Origin: Gammaproteobacteria bacterium
Lineage (GTDB): Bacteria; Pseudomonadota; Gammaproteobacteria; Steroidobacterales; Steroidobacteraceae
Reading direction: 5' to 3'
Assembly: GCA_027459765.1 (NCBI GenBank)
Contig: DAIDHD010000051.1
Coordinates: forward strand, 1-64,000
Length of the DNA: 64,000 nucleotides
Shown here: piece after piece, positions 9,188-19,494 of the stretch
Layout: the number at the start of each line of letters is the position of its first letter
Numbering within the stretch: position 1 is the stretch's first letter
Made by a program: the position numbers and the translations under genes
The notes under the pieces: generated by a model
Told to the model about the DNA's origin: nothing
The model's database searches: none
Seen by the model: the letters and a program-made list of their open reading frames with translations, nothing else

Positions 9188-9193
9188 ATTATA
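9188..9193 (-). promoter_or_regulatory. Probable -10 box of the petABC-sspAB promoter
   Basis: On the minus strand a consensus TATAAT followed by GCGCCGC lies about 80 bases upstream of the petA start, in the divergent petA/degS intergenic region. No clear -35 is seen. It is the only consensus -10 in the gap, so assignment to the pet transcript is reasonable. Confidence 0.55.
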
Positions 9194-9296
9194 CACGGAT
9201 TAAACGCGCACCCTCGCGGCCCAAACCTCGAGGCGTCGAGTCCGCGATGTGAACGGCGGCGGCGCGAGCCACGAATTTTGGCGGCGGGGATTTTAC

Positions 9297-10490
9297 GTGC
9301 AGACGGCGCGCTTGGTCGTGAGTTTTTTGTTAAGAGCGGTGGTCGTGGGCCTCGCGGTCGCATTCCTGCTCGTCTGGTGGAGACCGTCCCTCCTCGGTGT
9401 GCACACGGCGGCGCCCGGCGCGGCGACCGCCCCGCCGGCGAACGCCGCGGCGTCACGCACCGTCACGGCCGCCGCGCATCCCGTCGAGACGGTGCCGACC
9501 TTCGCCGACGCGGTGGCGCGCGCGGCGCCCTCGGTGGTCAACATATACACGGCGCGCGTCGTCACCGAGCGCACTCAGCCCGCGCCGCTCGATCAGCTGT
9601 TCGGTGACTTCTGGCCGACCTACCGCAGGAGGGTCGAACGCAGCCTCGGCTCGGGCGTCATCGTCGACGTGCACGGCACCATCGTCACCAATTCGCACGT
9701 CGTGGCCGGCGCCGACTCGGTGCGCGTACAGCTGGCCGACGGGCGCATCGCCAACGCCACGGTGGTCGGCCAGGATCCGGACACCGACCTCGCGGTGCTG
9801 CGCGTCTCGCTCGGCAAGCTGCCGGCCATGCCGCTAGGACGCTCCGACACGCTGCGCGTCGGCGACATCGTGCTCGCGATCGGCAACCCCTTCGGCCTCA
9901 GCCAGACCGTGACCCAGGGCATCGTCAGCGCCACGGGCCGGGGCCAGCTCGGTCTCGCAACCTTCGAGAATTTCATCCAGACCGACGCGGCGATCAATCC
10001 GGGGAATTCCGGAGGCGCGCTGATCGACGCCCGCGGCGATCTCGTCGGCATCAACACCGCGGTGCTGAGCCGCAACTACGGCGGCCCCGAGGGCATCGGT
10101 TTCGCCATCCCGGTGAACCTCGTGCGCGGGGTGATGGATCAGCTCCTGAAGCACGGCCGCGTGATACGCGGCTGGCTCGGCCTGAATCCCGAGGATCTGT
10201 CCGCCGACCAGGCGGCCGAGCTCGGCATCGGCGGCGGCGGCGTGACGGTGGTCAACATCCTGGTGAGCAGCCCGGCGTATGCGGCGGGCGTGCGCCCCGG
10301 GGACACCATCACCGCGCTCGACGGCGAACCCGTGCAAAGCGCCCAGGACGTCGTCACCCGCGTGGCCGCGCTCAAGCCGGGCGCCGAGGTGCTGTTGGAG
10401 GGCCGCCACGGCCACGCTCCGTACAAGGTGCGCATCAAGGTGCTCGAACGACCCACCCGCTCGGCGCAGACCTCCCTGCAGGGGCGCTGA
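9297..10490 (+). CDS. degS: DegS/AlgW-type membrane-anchored serine protease with one PDZ domain
   Basis: Trypsin-like HtrA protease. In relatives the periplasmic protease is switched on by misfolded outer-membrane porins and cuts anti-sigma-E, starting the envelope stress response. A single N-terminal helix (about residues 5-27) anchors it without a cleavage site. The catalytic triad is visible: His in TNSHVVAG, Asp in PDTDLAVL, Ser in GNSGGAL. One PDZ domain follows (about 285-385, GWLGLN to VLLEGRHG). A single PDZ and an uncleaved anchor favour DegS/AlgW over DegP/DegQ. The GTG at 9297 is preferred because of the GGGG stretch just upstream; a GTG at 9249 is also in frame. 397 aa. It converges on murA. 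Confidence 0.88.
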   Translation: MQTARLVVSFLLRAVVVGLAVAFLLVWWRPSLLGVHTAAPGAATAPPANAAASRTVTAAAHPVETVPTFADAVARAAPSVVNIYTARVVTERTQPAPLDQLFGDFWPTYRRRVERSLGSGVIVDVHGTIVTNSHVVAGADSVRVQLADGRIANATVVGQDPDTDLAVLRVSLGKLPAMPLGRSDTLRVGDIVLAIGNPFGLSQTVTQGIVSATGRGQLGLATFENFIQTDAAINPGNSGGALIDARGDLVGINTAVLSRNYGGPEGIGFAIPVNLVRGVMDQLLKHGRVIRGWLGLNPEDLSADQAAELGIGGGGVTVVNILVSSPAYAAGVRPGDTITALDGEPVQSAQDVVTRVAALKPGAEVLLEGRHGHAPYKVRIKVLERPTRSAQTSLQGR

Positions 10491-10502
10491 GCGGCATCGC
10501 GG

Positions 10503-10528
10503 GGAGCGCCGCGAAGTCGAGGCGCTCC
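10503..10528. other. Stem-loop between degS and murA 3' ends
   Basis: An 8-bp perfect inverted repeat, GGAGCGCC and GGCGCTCC, with a 10-base loop lies in the 46-base gap between two convergent genes. There is no T tract on either side. It may act as a bidirectional 3'-end structure. Confidence 0.4.
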
Positions 10529-10536
10529 GGCCGCCC

Positions 10537-12034
<1,498 letters not shown>

Positions 12035-12129
12035 GATCTTCCGGCCTTCCTCAAGTCGACTTGCAATCCAGGGGTCAGAGGCAGCGGTCGCCACGGACGC
12101 GACCCGGCTCTGCGGCGCGCGCAACGCGG

Positions 12130-12135
12130 TATCAT
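12130..12135 (+). promoter_or_regulatory. -10-like box of the kdsD-lpt-rpoN series
   Basis: TATCAT followed by GCGCGCCG lies only eight bases before the kdsD ATG, implying a leaderless or very short-leader transcript if it is used. No -35 match is visible. The placement resembles several other start regions in this window. Confidence 0.4.
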
Positions 12136-12143
12136 GCGCGCCG

Positions 12144-13127
12144 ATGCACACCGAGTTCACAGACGAAGGTCTCGCCACGCTCGGCCGCAAGGCCCTGGAG
12201 GTGGAGATCGCCGGCCTGTCCGCGCAGCTGCCGCGCCTGGGTGGGGATTTTGCACGCGCGTGCCGGATTTGTCTCAATTGCCGCGGGCGGGTCGTCGTCA
12301 CCGGGATGGGCAAGTCCGGCCACGTCGGCGGCAAGATCGCCGCCACCCTCGCCAGCACCGGCACCCCCGCGTTCTTCGTGCACCCCGCCGAGGCGAGCCA
12401 CGGCGACGTCGGCATGATAACCCGCGAGGACGCGGTGATCGCGCTGTCCAACTCCGGCGAGACCGGCGAAATCCTCACCATCGTGCCGGTGATCAAGCGG
12501 CTCGGCGTGCCGCTGATCGCCTTCACGGGCAACGCGGGATCGGCGCTGGCGCGCGCCGCCACGGTGCACCTGGACATCGGCGTGCCCGCCGAGGCCTGTC
12601 CGTTGAACCTCGCGCCGACCGCCAGCACCACCGCGGCGCTCGCCATGGGCGACGCCCTGGCGGTGACGCTGCTCGAGGCGCGTGGATTCACCGAAGAGGA
12701 CTTCGCGCGCTCGCACCCGGCCGGAAGCCTCGGGCGCCGCCTGCTGCTGCGCGTGCGCGACGTGATGCGCAGCGGCGCCGACGTGCCCATGGTGATCGCC
12801 CAGGCCACGCTCGCTGACGGGCTCCTGGAGATGACCCGCAAGGGACTCGGAATGACCGCCATCGTCGACGACGCGCGACGGCTCCTCGGCGTGTTCACGG
12901 ACGGCGATCTGCGGCGCACGCTCGACCGGGGCGCGGATCCGAAGACGGCGCGAATGGGCGATCTGATGACCCGCGACCCCAAGACCGCGGGCGCCGAGAT
13001 GCTCGCCGCCGAGGCCGTGCTGCTGATGGAAACCCATCGCATCACCTCGCTGGTCGTGGTCGACGACAGCGGCGTTGCGGTCGGCGCCCTGAACGTGCAC
13101 GACCTGCTGCGGGCCGGGGTCGTATGA
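12144..13127 (+). CDS. kdsD: D-arabinose 5-phosphate isomerase
   Basis: Converts ribulose 5-phosphate to arabinose 5-phosphate, the first step toward Kdo of lipopolysaccharide. An N-terminal SIS domain (about 40-175) has VVVTGMGKSGHVGGKIAATL, the serine-containing ALSNSGETGEI, and the catalytic-histidine region HPAEASHGDVGM. Two CBS domains follow (about 205-325), with RDVMR and GDLMTRDP at their starts. 327 aa against 328 in E. coli. The ATG at 12144 gives the family N-terminus. kdsC starts within its stop codon (four-base overlap), beginning a tightly packed operon. Confidence 0.97.
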   Translation: MHTEFTDEGLATLGRKALEVEIAGLSAQLPRLGGDFARACRICLNCRGRVVVTGMGKSGHVGGKIAATLASTGTPAFFVHPAEASHGDVGMITREDAVIALSNSGETGEILTIVPVIKRLGVPLIAFTGNAGSALARAATVHLDIGVPAEACPLNLAPTASTTAALAMGDALAVTLLEARGFTEEDFARSHPAGSLGRRLLLRVRDVMRSGADVPMVIAQATLADGLLEMTRKGLGMTAIVDDARRLLGVFTDGDLRRTLDRGADPKTARMGDLMTRDPKTAGAEMLAAEAVLLMETHRITSLVVVDDSGVAVGALNVHDLLRAGVV

Positions 13128-13627
13128 AGGCGCGCCGCGCGACGCCGCTCGGGCGCATCGAGCTGCTGGTGCTCGACGTCGACGGCGTGCTCACCGACGG
13201 CCGCCTGTACTTCGGCGCAACCGGCGAGCGGCTCAAGGTGTTCCACGTGCGCGACGGTCACGGCATCAAGCTGCTGCTCGCCGCGGGCGTCGCCGTGGCG
13301 GTTGTGAGCGGGCGGCGCTCACGCGCCGTGAGCGCCCGCATGCGCGAACTCGGCGTGCGGCGGGTGATTCAGGGCTGCACCGACAAAGTGGGCGCGCTGC
13401 AGGAACTCGCGCGCAAGCACGGCTGCGCGCCGCTCGCGGCGGCGTGCCTGGTGGACGACACCCCCGACCTGCCGCTGATGTCGGCCGTGGGCCTCGCCGG
13501 CGCGGTGGCGGACGCGCATCCGCTGGTGCTCGCCGCCGCACACTGGGTGGCGAGCCGTCCGGGCGGCTGCGGGGCGGTGCGCGAACTCGCCGACGCCCTG
13601 CTGCTGGCGCGCGCGCGCGGGCGCTGA
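13124..13627 (+). CDS. kdsC: 3-deoxy-D-manno-octulosonate 8-phosphate phosphatase
   Basis: HAD-superfamily phosphatase that releases Kdo from Kdo 8-phosphate. The nucleophile motif is LDVDGVLTDGRLYF, motif II is VVSGRRSRAV, the motif III lysine is in GCTDKVGAL, and motif IV is VDDTPDLPLM. The first residue of motif IV is Val where most family members have Gly; the two metal-binding aspartates are kept, so activity is expected. 167 aa without the long C-terminal tail of some homologues. It overlaps kdsD by ATGA, and its stop shares a base with the lptC start. Confidence 0.95.
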   Translation: MKARRATPLGRIELLVLDVDGVLTDGRLYFGATGERLKVFHVRDGHGIKLLLAAGVAVAVVSGRRSRAVSARMRELGVRRVIQGCTDKVGALQELARKHGCAPLAAACLVDDTPDLPLMSAVGLAGAVADAHPLVLAAAHWVASRPGGCGAVRELADALLLARARGR

Positions 13628-14184
13628 TGCTGCTGCGCGTACTGGCGGCGCTCGCCGTGCTCGCCCTGGCGGTGGGCACCTGGCTGCTGAGCGCGCCCGG
13701 GCACCGGCCCGCCGAGGGCGGCGCCGAGGCCGAGCGCGCCCTTCCCGGGTACTACGCCAAGCAGGCGGTCCTCACGGAATACGACGCCGCCGGCAATCCG
13801 AGCATTCGCGTACAGGCGGAGCGCATCGATCAGGTGGATCACGGCGACGAGGTGGCGTTGTCCGGCGTGCGTGTCGACTATCACGGCCGCGACGGGCGCG
13901 AGTGGGCGCTGTTCGGCGACGGCGCACGGATCCTGCCCGGCGGCAACGTCATCGACGTGCAGGGCAACGTGCGTCTGCAGGCCCAGGGCGACACCGGCGG
14001 CGGCATGCCGGTGATCCACGCCGACACGCTGCGCTACGACGTCGCCGCGGCGCGCGCAAGCACCCCGGGGGACGTGCGCATCGAGTACGGCCCTCACACA
14101 CTCACCGCGCGCGGCCTGGTGGCCAATTTGAAAGACGAGACGTTGCGCTTAGAATCGAAGGTTCATGGCCGCTTCCTACCCTAA
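13627..14184 (+). CDS. lptC: LPS export protein LptC
   Basis: Bitopic inner-membrane protein that receives LPS from LptB2FG and passes it to LptA. One N-terminal helix (LLRVLAALAVLALAVGTWLL) anchors a periplasmic beta-jellyroll domain. Recognisable segments are YYAKQAVLTEYDAAGNPSIR, the repeated beta-strand blocks WALFGDGARILPGGNVIDVQ and RLQAQ, and the C-terminal [19 protein letters not shown], which precedes lptA as in other Lpt operons. 185 aa, near the 191 of E. coli. The start is fixed by the TGATG junction with kdsC. The gene end overlaps lptA by 20 bases. Confidence 0.93.
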   Translation: MLLRVLAALAVLALAVGTWLLSAPGHRPAEGGAEAERALPGYYAKQAVLTEYDAAGNPSIRVQAERIDQVDHGDEVALSGVRVDYHGRDGREWALFGDGARILPGGNVIDVQGNVRLQAQGDTGGGMPVIHADTLRYDVAAARASTPGDVRIEYGPHTLTARGLVANLKDETLRLESKVHGRFLP

Positions 14185-14770
14185 CGCCCTGCTGCTGGCG
14201 GCGCTCGCAGCGCCGTTCGGGATGCCGGCGGCACGGGCGGCGGAGCCCGCGCGCGCCCAGCAATTGCCGATCACGCTCGACGCGCAGTCGATCGAAGGCG
14301 GACTGAACGGCGTGCAGAATTTCCACAAGGTGCGCATCGAACAGGGCGCCATGTCCATCACCGCCGACCTCGGCCAGGCGACCGGCGTCGACTTCGACAA
14401 CTCGGTATGGGTGTTCCGCGGCAACGTCAAGGTCGGGTTGCCCGGCGGGCAGCTCGCTTCGGACGACGCGCAGATCACCTTCGCCGACAAACAGCTTCAG
14501 AAGGCCGTGGTCAAAGGCCGCCCGGCCACCTTCGAGCAGCGCATCGAGAAGACCGGACGCCTCGCGCAGGGACGGGCCGAGTCGATCGACTACGACGTGC
14601 GCACCGGACTCGTGCACCTGAGCCACGACGCCTGGGTGAGCGACGGTCAAAGGGAGATCCGCGGCGAGTCCTTGAAGTACAACCTGGTGGCACAGAGCAT
14701 CGCAGCCGAGGGCTCGGAGCAGTCCTCGCAACGCGTGCACGTCGTGATCACCCCGCCGACCAAACCATGA
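14165..14770 (+). CDS. lptA: Periplasmic LPS-binding protein LptA
   Basis: Soluble periplasmic bridge component that carries LPS from LptC to LptD. A signal peptide ends near PAARA (about residue 24). The mature protein is the OstA-like fold with [44 protein letters not shown] and [19 protein letters not shown]. 201 aa. The segment [16 protein letters not shown] lacks the more usual 'D-D-TGxxxYxG' wording of E. coli LptA, but strand order and operon position support the call. It overlaps lptC upstream and lptB downstream (ATGA). Confidence 0.92.
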   Translation: MAASYPNALLLAALAAPFGMPAARAAEPARAQQLPITLDAQSIEGGLNGVQNFHKVRIEQGAMSITADLGQATGVDFDNSVWVFRGNVKVGLPGGQLASDDAQITFADKQLQKAVVKGRPATFEQRIEKTGRLAQGRAESIDYDVRTGLVHLSHDAWVSDGQREIRGESLKYNLVAQSIAAEGSEQSSQRVHVVITPPTKP

Positions 14771-15492
14771 GTGCGCTGCGCGCCCTGCACCTCGCGAAGA
14801 GCTACAAGTCTCGCCGCGTTCTCGAAGATCTTTCGCTGGAGGTCGAAAGCGGCGAGGTGGTCGGGCTGCTCGGACCGAACGGGGCCGGCAAGACCACCGC
14901 CTTCTACATGATCGTCGGCTTGGTGCGTTGCGAAAGCGGCGAGATCTTCCTCGGCAGCCGCGACATCACGCGCCTCGCGATGCACCGCCGGGCGCAGCTC
15001 GGCGTCGGCTACCTGCCACAGGAACCCTCGGTGTTCCGCAAGCTGACCGTGGCCAAGAACATCCTCGCCATCCTCGAGACCCGTCCGGGGCTCGACGCCG
15101 GAGCACGTGCGGCACGACTCGAGGAACTGCTCGAGGAGTTGCACATTGGCCACGTGCGCGACAGCTTGGGGATGAGCCTCTCGGGCGGCGAACGGCGCCG
15201 GGTCGAGATCGCGCGCGCGCTGGCCGCCGATCCGGAGTTCATCCTCCTGGACGAGCCCTTTGCCGGCGTCGACCCGCTATCCGTGGCCGATATCCAAAGG
15301 ATAATCAAACACTTGGCCGACAAGGGGATCGGAGTCCTGATCACCGACCACAACGTCCGCGAGACCCTCGGAATCTGCGGGCGGGCCTACATCGTCAGCC
15401 AGGGGCGCGTGCTCGCATCCGGATCTGCGGAGCAGATTCTTGCCAACGCACAGGTTCGTGAGGTGTACTTGGGTCAAGACTTCAAGTTGTAG
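14767..15492 (+). CDS. lptB: LPS export ABC transporter ATPase LptB
   Basis: Cytoplasmic ATPase that powers LPS extraction with LptF and LptG (not encoded here). Walker A is GPNGAGKT (residues 36-43), the Q-loop is [15 protein letters not shown], the ABC signature is [15 protein letters not shown], Walker B is [13 protein letters not shown], and the H-loop is [13 protein letters not shown]. The DHNVRETL wording is specific for the LptB subfamily. 241 aa, as in E. coli. The start overlaps the lptA stop by four bases. rpoN begins 20 bases downstream. Confidence 0.98.
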   Translation: MSALRALHLAKSYKSRRVLEDLSLEVESGEVVGLLGPNGAGKTTAFYMIVGLVRCESGEIFLGSRDITRLAMHRRAQLGVGYLPQEPSVFRKLTVAKNILAILETRPGLDAGARAARLEELLEELHIGHVRDSLGMSLSGGERRRVEIARALAADPEFILLDEPFAGVDPLSVADIQRIIKHLADKGIGVLITDHNVRETLGICGRAYIVSQGRVLASGSAEQILANAQVREVYLGQDFKL

Positions 15493-15512
15493 ACGCAGGT
15501 GCCACTAGAGAC

Positions 15513-16976
15513 ATGTTGAAGCCGAGCCTGCAGCTTCGCGTCGGTCAACAGCTGACGATGACGCCGCAGCTGCAGCAGGCCATCCGGCTGCTGCAGCTTC
15601 CCTCGCTGGATCTGCAAGCCCACGTGCGCGAGGCTCTCGAGACCAATGTGATGCTCGAGGCAGAGGACGAGCCGGCCGCGGAAGTCGCGCTCGACGCAAC
15701 GGAGGACCGCGGCGAATCGACGGCGGACGAGGCCTACACGGAATCCTCTTCCGCGGCAGCCGAGGCCGACGAGGGTCCGGACGTCGAGATCGTCGACGAG
15801 GCCTGGGCAGACGCAGCAATCGGCGGCGGCGGGGAGAGCTGGTCGGGCGACGACGACCGGGGCACCGATTACGGCGATCCCCAAGGGCAGACCCTGCAGG
15901 AACAGCTGGTGGAACAGCTCGAACTGGCGAAGCTCTCGCCCGTGGACCTCGCCATCGCCCGGGTCATCGCCGACGCCATCAACGAGGACGGCTATCTCAC
16001 CGAGGATCTGGAGTCGGTGCGTGCGAGCCTGCGTCCGGAAATCGATGCCTCGCCCGCAGACGTGGAACGCGTGCTCGCCGCCGTGCAGTCGCTCGAGCCC
16101 GCCGGTGTCGGAGCGCGCAACCTCGGCGAGTGTCTGGCGTTGCAATTGCGCCAGCTCGACCCGGCAACGCCGGCGCGGGAACTGGCGCTGCGCATCGCAG
16201 TCGAGCACCTCGATCTGGTCGGCAATGCTCAACTCGCCCTGCTGCGGCGCCAATTGCGCTGCAGCGAGGCCGATCTGGAGATGGCGCTGGCGCTGGTTCG
16301 GTCGTGCCACCCGCGTCCGGGAGCAACCGTCAACCCGTCGCCGGCGGAGTACGTCGTGCCCGACGTGTTCGTGCGGCGCACGGAGACGGGGTGGGCCGTG
16401 GAGATCAACCCGTCGACGTTGCCGCGCGTGCGCGTGAATCAGGCCTACGCGAATCTGGTGTCGCGCTCGTCGGACCATGCGATGCTGCGCACGCAGCTTC
16501 AGGAGGCGCGCTGGCTCATGCGCAGCCTCGAGATCCGCAACGAGACCCTCATCAAGGTGGCGCGCTGCATCGTGCAGCGCCAGGCGGCGTTCTTCGAGTC
16601 GGGCGAGGAGGCGATGGAGCCGCTCATCCTCAGGGACGTCGCCGAAGCCGTGCAGATGCACGAGTCCACCATATCGCGGGTCACCACGGCCAAGTACATG
16701 CACACCCCGCGTGGGGTGTTCGAGTTCAGGTACTTCTTCTCGAGTCACGTGGCGGCGGCGGACGGCACCGAGATGTCCTCGATCGCCATCCGCGCGAAGC
16801 TGCGCAAGCTGATCTCGAGCGAGAACCCGGAGAACCCCTGGAGCGACAGCAAGCTCGCGGAGATCCTCTCCCAGGGAGGCATACCGGTCGCCCGGCGCAC
16901 GGTTGCCAAGTATCGCGAGGGCATGCAGATCGCACCTTCCAACGAACGGAAGCGTGCCGCGGCCCGCGCGTCGTAG
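15513..16976 (+). CDS. rpoN: RNA polymerase sigma-54 factor
   Basis: Alternative sigma factor for -24/-12 promoters that need an ATP-dependent activator. Region I is Gln/Leu-rich (MTPQLQQAIRLLQLPSLDLQ). Region II is acidic (about residues 45-130). The core-binding domain follows, and the C-terminal DNA-binding part includes the helix-turn-helix MHESTISRVTTAKYMHTPRG and the RpoN box, ARRTVAKYRE. 487 aa. The product should serve nitrogen and other regulons; glnE lies elsewhere in this window. It is 20 bases after lptB and 29 before hpf, consistent with one transcript. Confidence 0.98.
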   Translation: MLKPSLQLRVGQQLTMTPQLQQAIRLLQLPSLDLQAHVREALETNVMLEAEDEPAAEVALDATEDRGESTADEAYTESSSAAAEADEGPDVEIVDEAWADAAIGGGGESWSGDDDRGTDYGDPQGQTLQEQLVEQLELAKLSPVDLAIARVIADAINEDGYLTEDLESVRASLRPEIDASPADVERVLAAVQSLEPAGVGARNLGECLALQLRQLDPATPARELALRIAVEHLDLVGNAQLALLRRQLRCSEADLEMALALVRSCHPRPGATVNPSPAEYVVPDVFVRRTETGWAVEINPSTLPRVRVNQAYANLVSRSSDHAMLRTQLQEARWLMRSLEIRNETLIKVARCIVQRQAAFFESGEEAMEPLILRDVAEAVQMHESTISRVTTAKYMHTPRGVFEFRYFFSSHVAAADGTEMSSIAIRAKLRKLISSENPENPWSDSKLAEILSQGGIPVARRTVAKYREGMQIAPSNERKRAAARAS

Positions 16977-17005
16977 CGTCATCGTCGACTCGAAGGAGGA
17001 GCCCC

Positions 17006-17329
17006 ATGCAGCTCGATCTCAGCGGTCATCACGTGGAAGTCACCCCGGCCATGCGCGGCTATGTCCTCAAGCGCTTCGAGAAGATCTCGCGCCACTTCGA
17101 GCAACTGATCGACGTGCATTGCGTGCTGACCGTCGAGAAGCTGCGCCACAAGGCGGAGGCGACCCTGACCCTGCGCGGCAACAAGATCTACGCGGACGCC
17201 ACCGACGAGAACATGTACGCGGCCATCGACGCGCTCGCCGACAAGCTCGACCGCTGCGTCAAGAAGCACAAGGAAAAGGCCGCGGATCACCACGCCGAAG
17301 AGGTGCTCAAGGCGCGGTCCTCGTCGTGA
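17006..17329 (+). CDS. hpf: Ribosome hibernation promoting factor, short form
   Basis: Binds the 30S decoding region in slow growth and promotes ribosome dimer formation. The protein starts MQLDLSGHHVEVTPAMRGYV, with the family blocks RFEKISRHFEQLID and LRGNKIYADATDENMYAAID, and ends in a basic region. At 107 aa it is the short HPF of gammaproteobacteria, lacking the dimerisation domain of long HPF. A strong Shine-Dalgarno, AAGGAGGA, precedes the ATG. It follows rpoN, the standard order, but the next gene is rapZ with no ptsN between. Confidence 0.95.
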   Translation: MQLDLSGHHVEVTPAMRGYVLKRFEKISRHFEQLIDVHCVLTVEKLRHKAEATLTLRGNKIYADATDENMYAAIDALADKLDRCVKKHKEKAADHHAEEVLKARSSS

Positions 17330-17371
17330 CGCGGGCGGCGTGACGGCGCGCGCGGTTTCGCGGGGCGGGGC

Positions 17372-18232
17372 GTGCGGCTGATCGTCGTCAGCGGCCTCTC
17401 GGGGTCCGGCAAGAGCGTTGCCCTGCACACGCTCGAGGATCTCGACTTCTACTGTGTGGACAACATCCCCGCCGCGCTGCTGAAGCCGCTGGTGGCCCAC
17501 ACCGTGCGCGGCAGCGATGACGTGTACCCGCGCACCGCCGTCGGTCTGGACGCCCGCAACAGACCCAGGGAGATCGAGACGGTGCCCGTGCTGGTGAGGG
17601 AACTGAAACGTGGCGGCATCGCCTGCGACGTTCTGTACCTGCATGCGCAGGACGAGGTGATCCTCAAGCGCTACGCGGAGACTCGCCGCAAGCATCCGCT
17701 GGTGGACGCAAGCATGAGCCTGCGCGAGGCGATAGCGGCCGAGCGGCGGCTTCTCGAGCCCATCACCATGGCGGCCGACTGGATCGTCGACACCTCGGCG
17801 ATGGGCGTGCACGATCTGCGCGACCGCATCCGCGAACGCATCGATCCACAGCAGGGTCGGCTGTCCCTGCTGTTCGTCTCGTTCGGCTACAAGTACGGCA
17901 TTCCCGGCGATGCCGATTTCGTGTTCGACGTCCGCAGTCTGCCCAATCCCTACTGGGATCAGGCGCTGCGGCCGCTGTCGGGTCGAGACGCGGCGGTGGA
18001 GGAGTTCCTCGGCAGGCAGCCGGGCGTCGGCCGGATGATCGACGCCCTCGGCGCCTTCCTCGACGAGCGCATCGCCGAATTCACCCAGGTCAACCGCAGC
18101 TACCTCACCGTGGCCGTGGGTTGCACCGGTGGTCAGCACCGCTCGGTCTACGTGGTCGAACGGCTCGCGGCGCGCTTTCGCGCCGCGCACCCGCGGGTTT
18201 TGACCCGCCACGCATCGCTGCGCGACGCTTGA
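17372..18232 (+). CDS. rapZ: RNase adapter protein RapZ
   Basis: P-loop protein that in E. coli guides RNase E to the sRNA GlmZ and so controls glucosamine-6-phosphate synthesis for the envelope. Walker A is GLSGSGKS (residues 8-15), followed by DLDFYCVDNIPAALLKPL. The C-terminal domain has VSFGYKYGIP, DADFVFDVRSLPNPYW and TVAVGCTGGQHRSVYVVE, the signature of the phosphosugar-binding part. 286 aa against 284 in E. coli. The GTG start at 17372 follows a GC-rich 42-base gap after hpf. It is the last gene of the kdsD-rapZ block and converges on the lipase gene. Confidence 0.96.
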   Translation: MRLIVVSGLSGSGKSVALHTLEDLDFYCVDNIPAALLKPLVAHTVRGSDDVYPRTAVGLDARNRPREIETVPVLVRELKRGGIACDVLYLHAQDEVILKRYAETRRKHPLVDASMSLREAIAAERRLLEPITMAADWIVDTSAMGVHDLRDRIRERIDPQQGRLSLLFVSFGYKYGIPGDADFVFDVRSLPNPYWDQALRPLSGRDAAVEEFLGRQPGVGRMIDALGAFLDERIAEFTQVNRSYLTVAVGCTGGQHRSVYVVERLAARFRAAHPRVLTRHASLRDA

Positions 18233-18245
18233 GTCCGGCGCTCCC

Positions 18246-19409
18246 TCAGCCGGCGTCGCCCGCCCGGCGGCGCTGGTCCCCGCGCGGCGTCAGCTGCAGG
18301 AATTCACGCAGCTCCTCCGCGCGGGCCAGCGCGTCGGCCTGTCCGAGCGCGATCAGTTCGCGGGTGTACCCGCGCTCGAACAACAGGTAGCTGAGCAACT
18401 GCGTGCCGGCGCTGTTGCTGGCGCCGAGCGTGCGCAGCAGAGCGCGCAGCGCCCACGGCAGTTCGAGGCGGTGCCGTCTGGCGATCTCGCCCACGTCCTT
18501 CGATGGCGTGATGATCATCCACTCGATGTGGCGCGCGCCGGGTGACTGGTTGTAGCGGGCGATGCGCTCGAGGTCCGCCCGCAACTGGTCCATGAACAGC
18601 GAATCGAGCATGAAGCCGAACACCTGGCCGATGCTCGGTTCGCAGTGCGGATCGTGCAGGCCGATGCCGGGCACGTCGGGATCCCCCACGCCGACGACCA
18701 GCAGCCGGTTGGCGCCCAGGTGCACGGCAGGCCCGAGCGGAGAGGTCTGGCGCATGGAGCCGTCGCCGTAGAACTCCTCCCCCAGGCGTATCGGACGGAA
18801 CAGGAACGGCATGGACAGGCTCGCCATCAGGTGCGGAAGCGTCAACTGCGAGCGGACGCCGCCGCGAAACGCGAGGCTCCACGGCTGCACGTCCGGCTGT
18901 GCGGCGAAGAAGGTCACCGAGTCGGCGCTCACGTAACTGGTCGCGTTGATGCCGATCGCGTGCAGATGGCGCTTGTAGATGCCGCGGGGTATGCCCCCGA
19001 AGTCCAGCTTGGCGCGCAGCAGCTCCCAAAGCGGCTCGTTGTCGAAGATGGCGCGAGGTGGCTTGATCAAGGTACCACCGCTCGCCAGGGCGAGCATCCA
19101 GCGCAATCCCGAGCGCAGCATGCTGGCGGCATCGGCGCGAAACACCTGGCCGACGCGGAATTCGCGCCAGACGCGCTCGATCGCGTAGACGGCCTGGCGA
19201 AAGTGCGCGGGATCCGAAGCGAGTGCAATCGCGCTGACGGCGCCGGCCGAAGTGCCGGTGATCACGGGGAAAGGGCAGGCGGCGCCGCGGCGCAGGAGCT
19301 CCGCGATGCCCTTGAGCACGCCGACCTGGTACGCGGCGCGTGCGCCGCCCCCGGTCAACACCAGGCCGAGTTCCGCCTGTTCCTCGCGCAAGGACCACCG
19401 CTCCGCCAT
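18246..19409 (-). CDS. Patatin-like phospholipase family protein
   Basis: Predicted serine lipid acyl hydrolase with a Ser-Asp dyad. The oxyanion loop is LTGGGARAAYQVG (residues 18-30), the nucleophile elbow is GTSAG with Ser54, and the Asp lies in YGDGSMRQTSPLGPAVHLGA. There is no signal peptide or membrane segment, so it is probably cytoplasmic or peripherally bound. The long C-terminal part (about 230-387) includes SLFMDQLRADLERIARYNQ, typical of a bacterial patatin subfamily with unknown substrate. ATG 19409. It stands alone, 85 bases downstream of the VWA gene on the same strand, and converges with rapZ. Confidence 0.85.
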   Translation of the reverse strand: MAERWSLREEQAELGLVLTGGGARAAYQVGVLKGIAELLRRGAACPFPVITGTSAGAVSAIALASDPAHFRQAVYAIERVWREFRVGQVFRADAASMLRSGLRWMLALASGGTLIKPPRAIFDNEPLWELLRAKLDFGGIPRGIYKRHLHAIGINATSYVSADSVTFFAAQPDVQPWSLAFRGGVRSQLTLPHLMASLSMPFLFRPIRLGEEFYGDGSMRQTSPLGPAVHLGANRLLVVGVGDPDVPGIGLHDPHCEPSIGQVFGFMLDSLFMDQLRADLERIARYNQSPGARHIEWMIITPSKDVGEIARRHRLELPWALRALLRTLGASNSAGTQLLSYLLFERGYTRELIALGQADALARAEELREFLQLTPRGDQRRRAGDAG

Positions 19410-19494
19410 GCCCCTGGCACCGGAAGCCAGTGTGCCAGCGGAAAATTAGATTTTGCCGTGGGACGCGTCACGGGCCGCGGATTTTTCCACCCAC

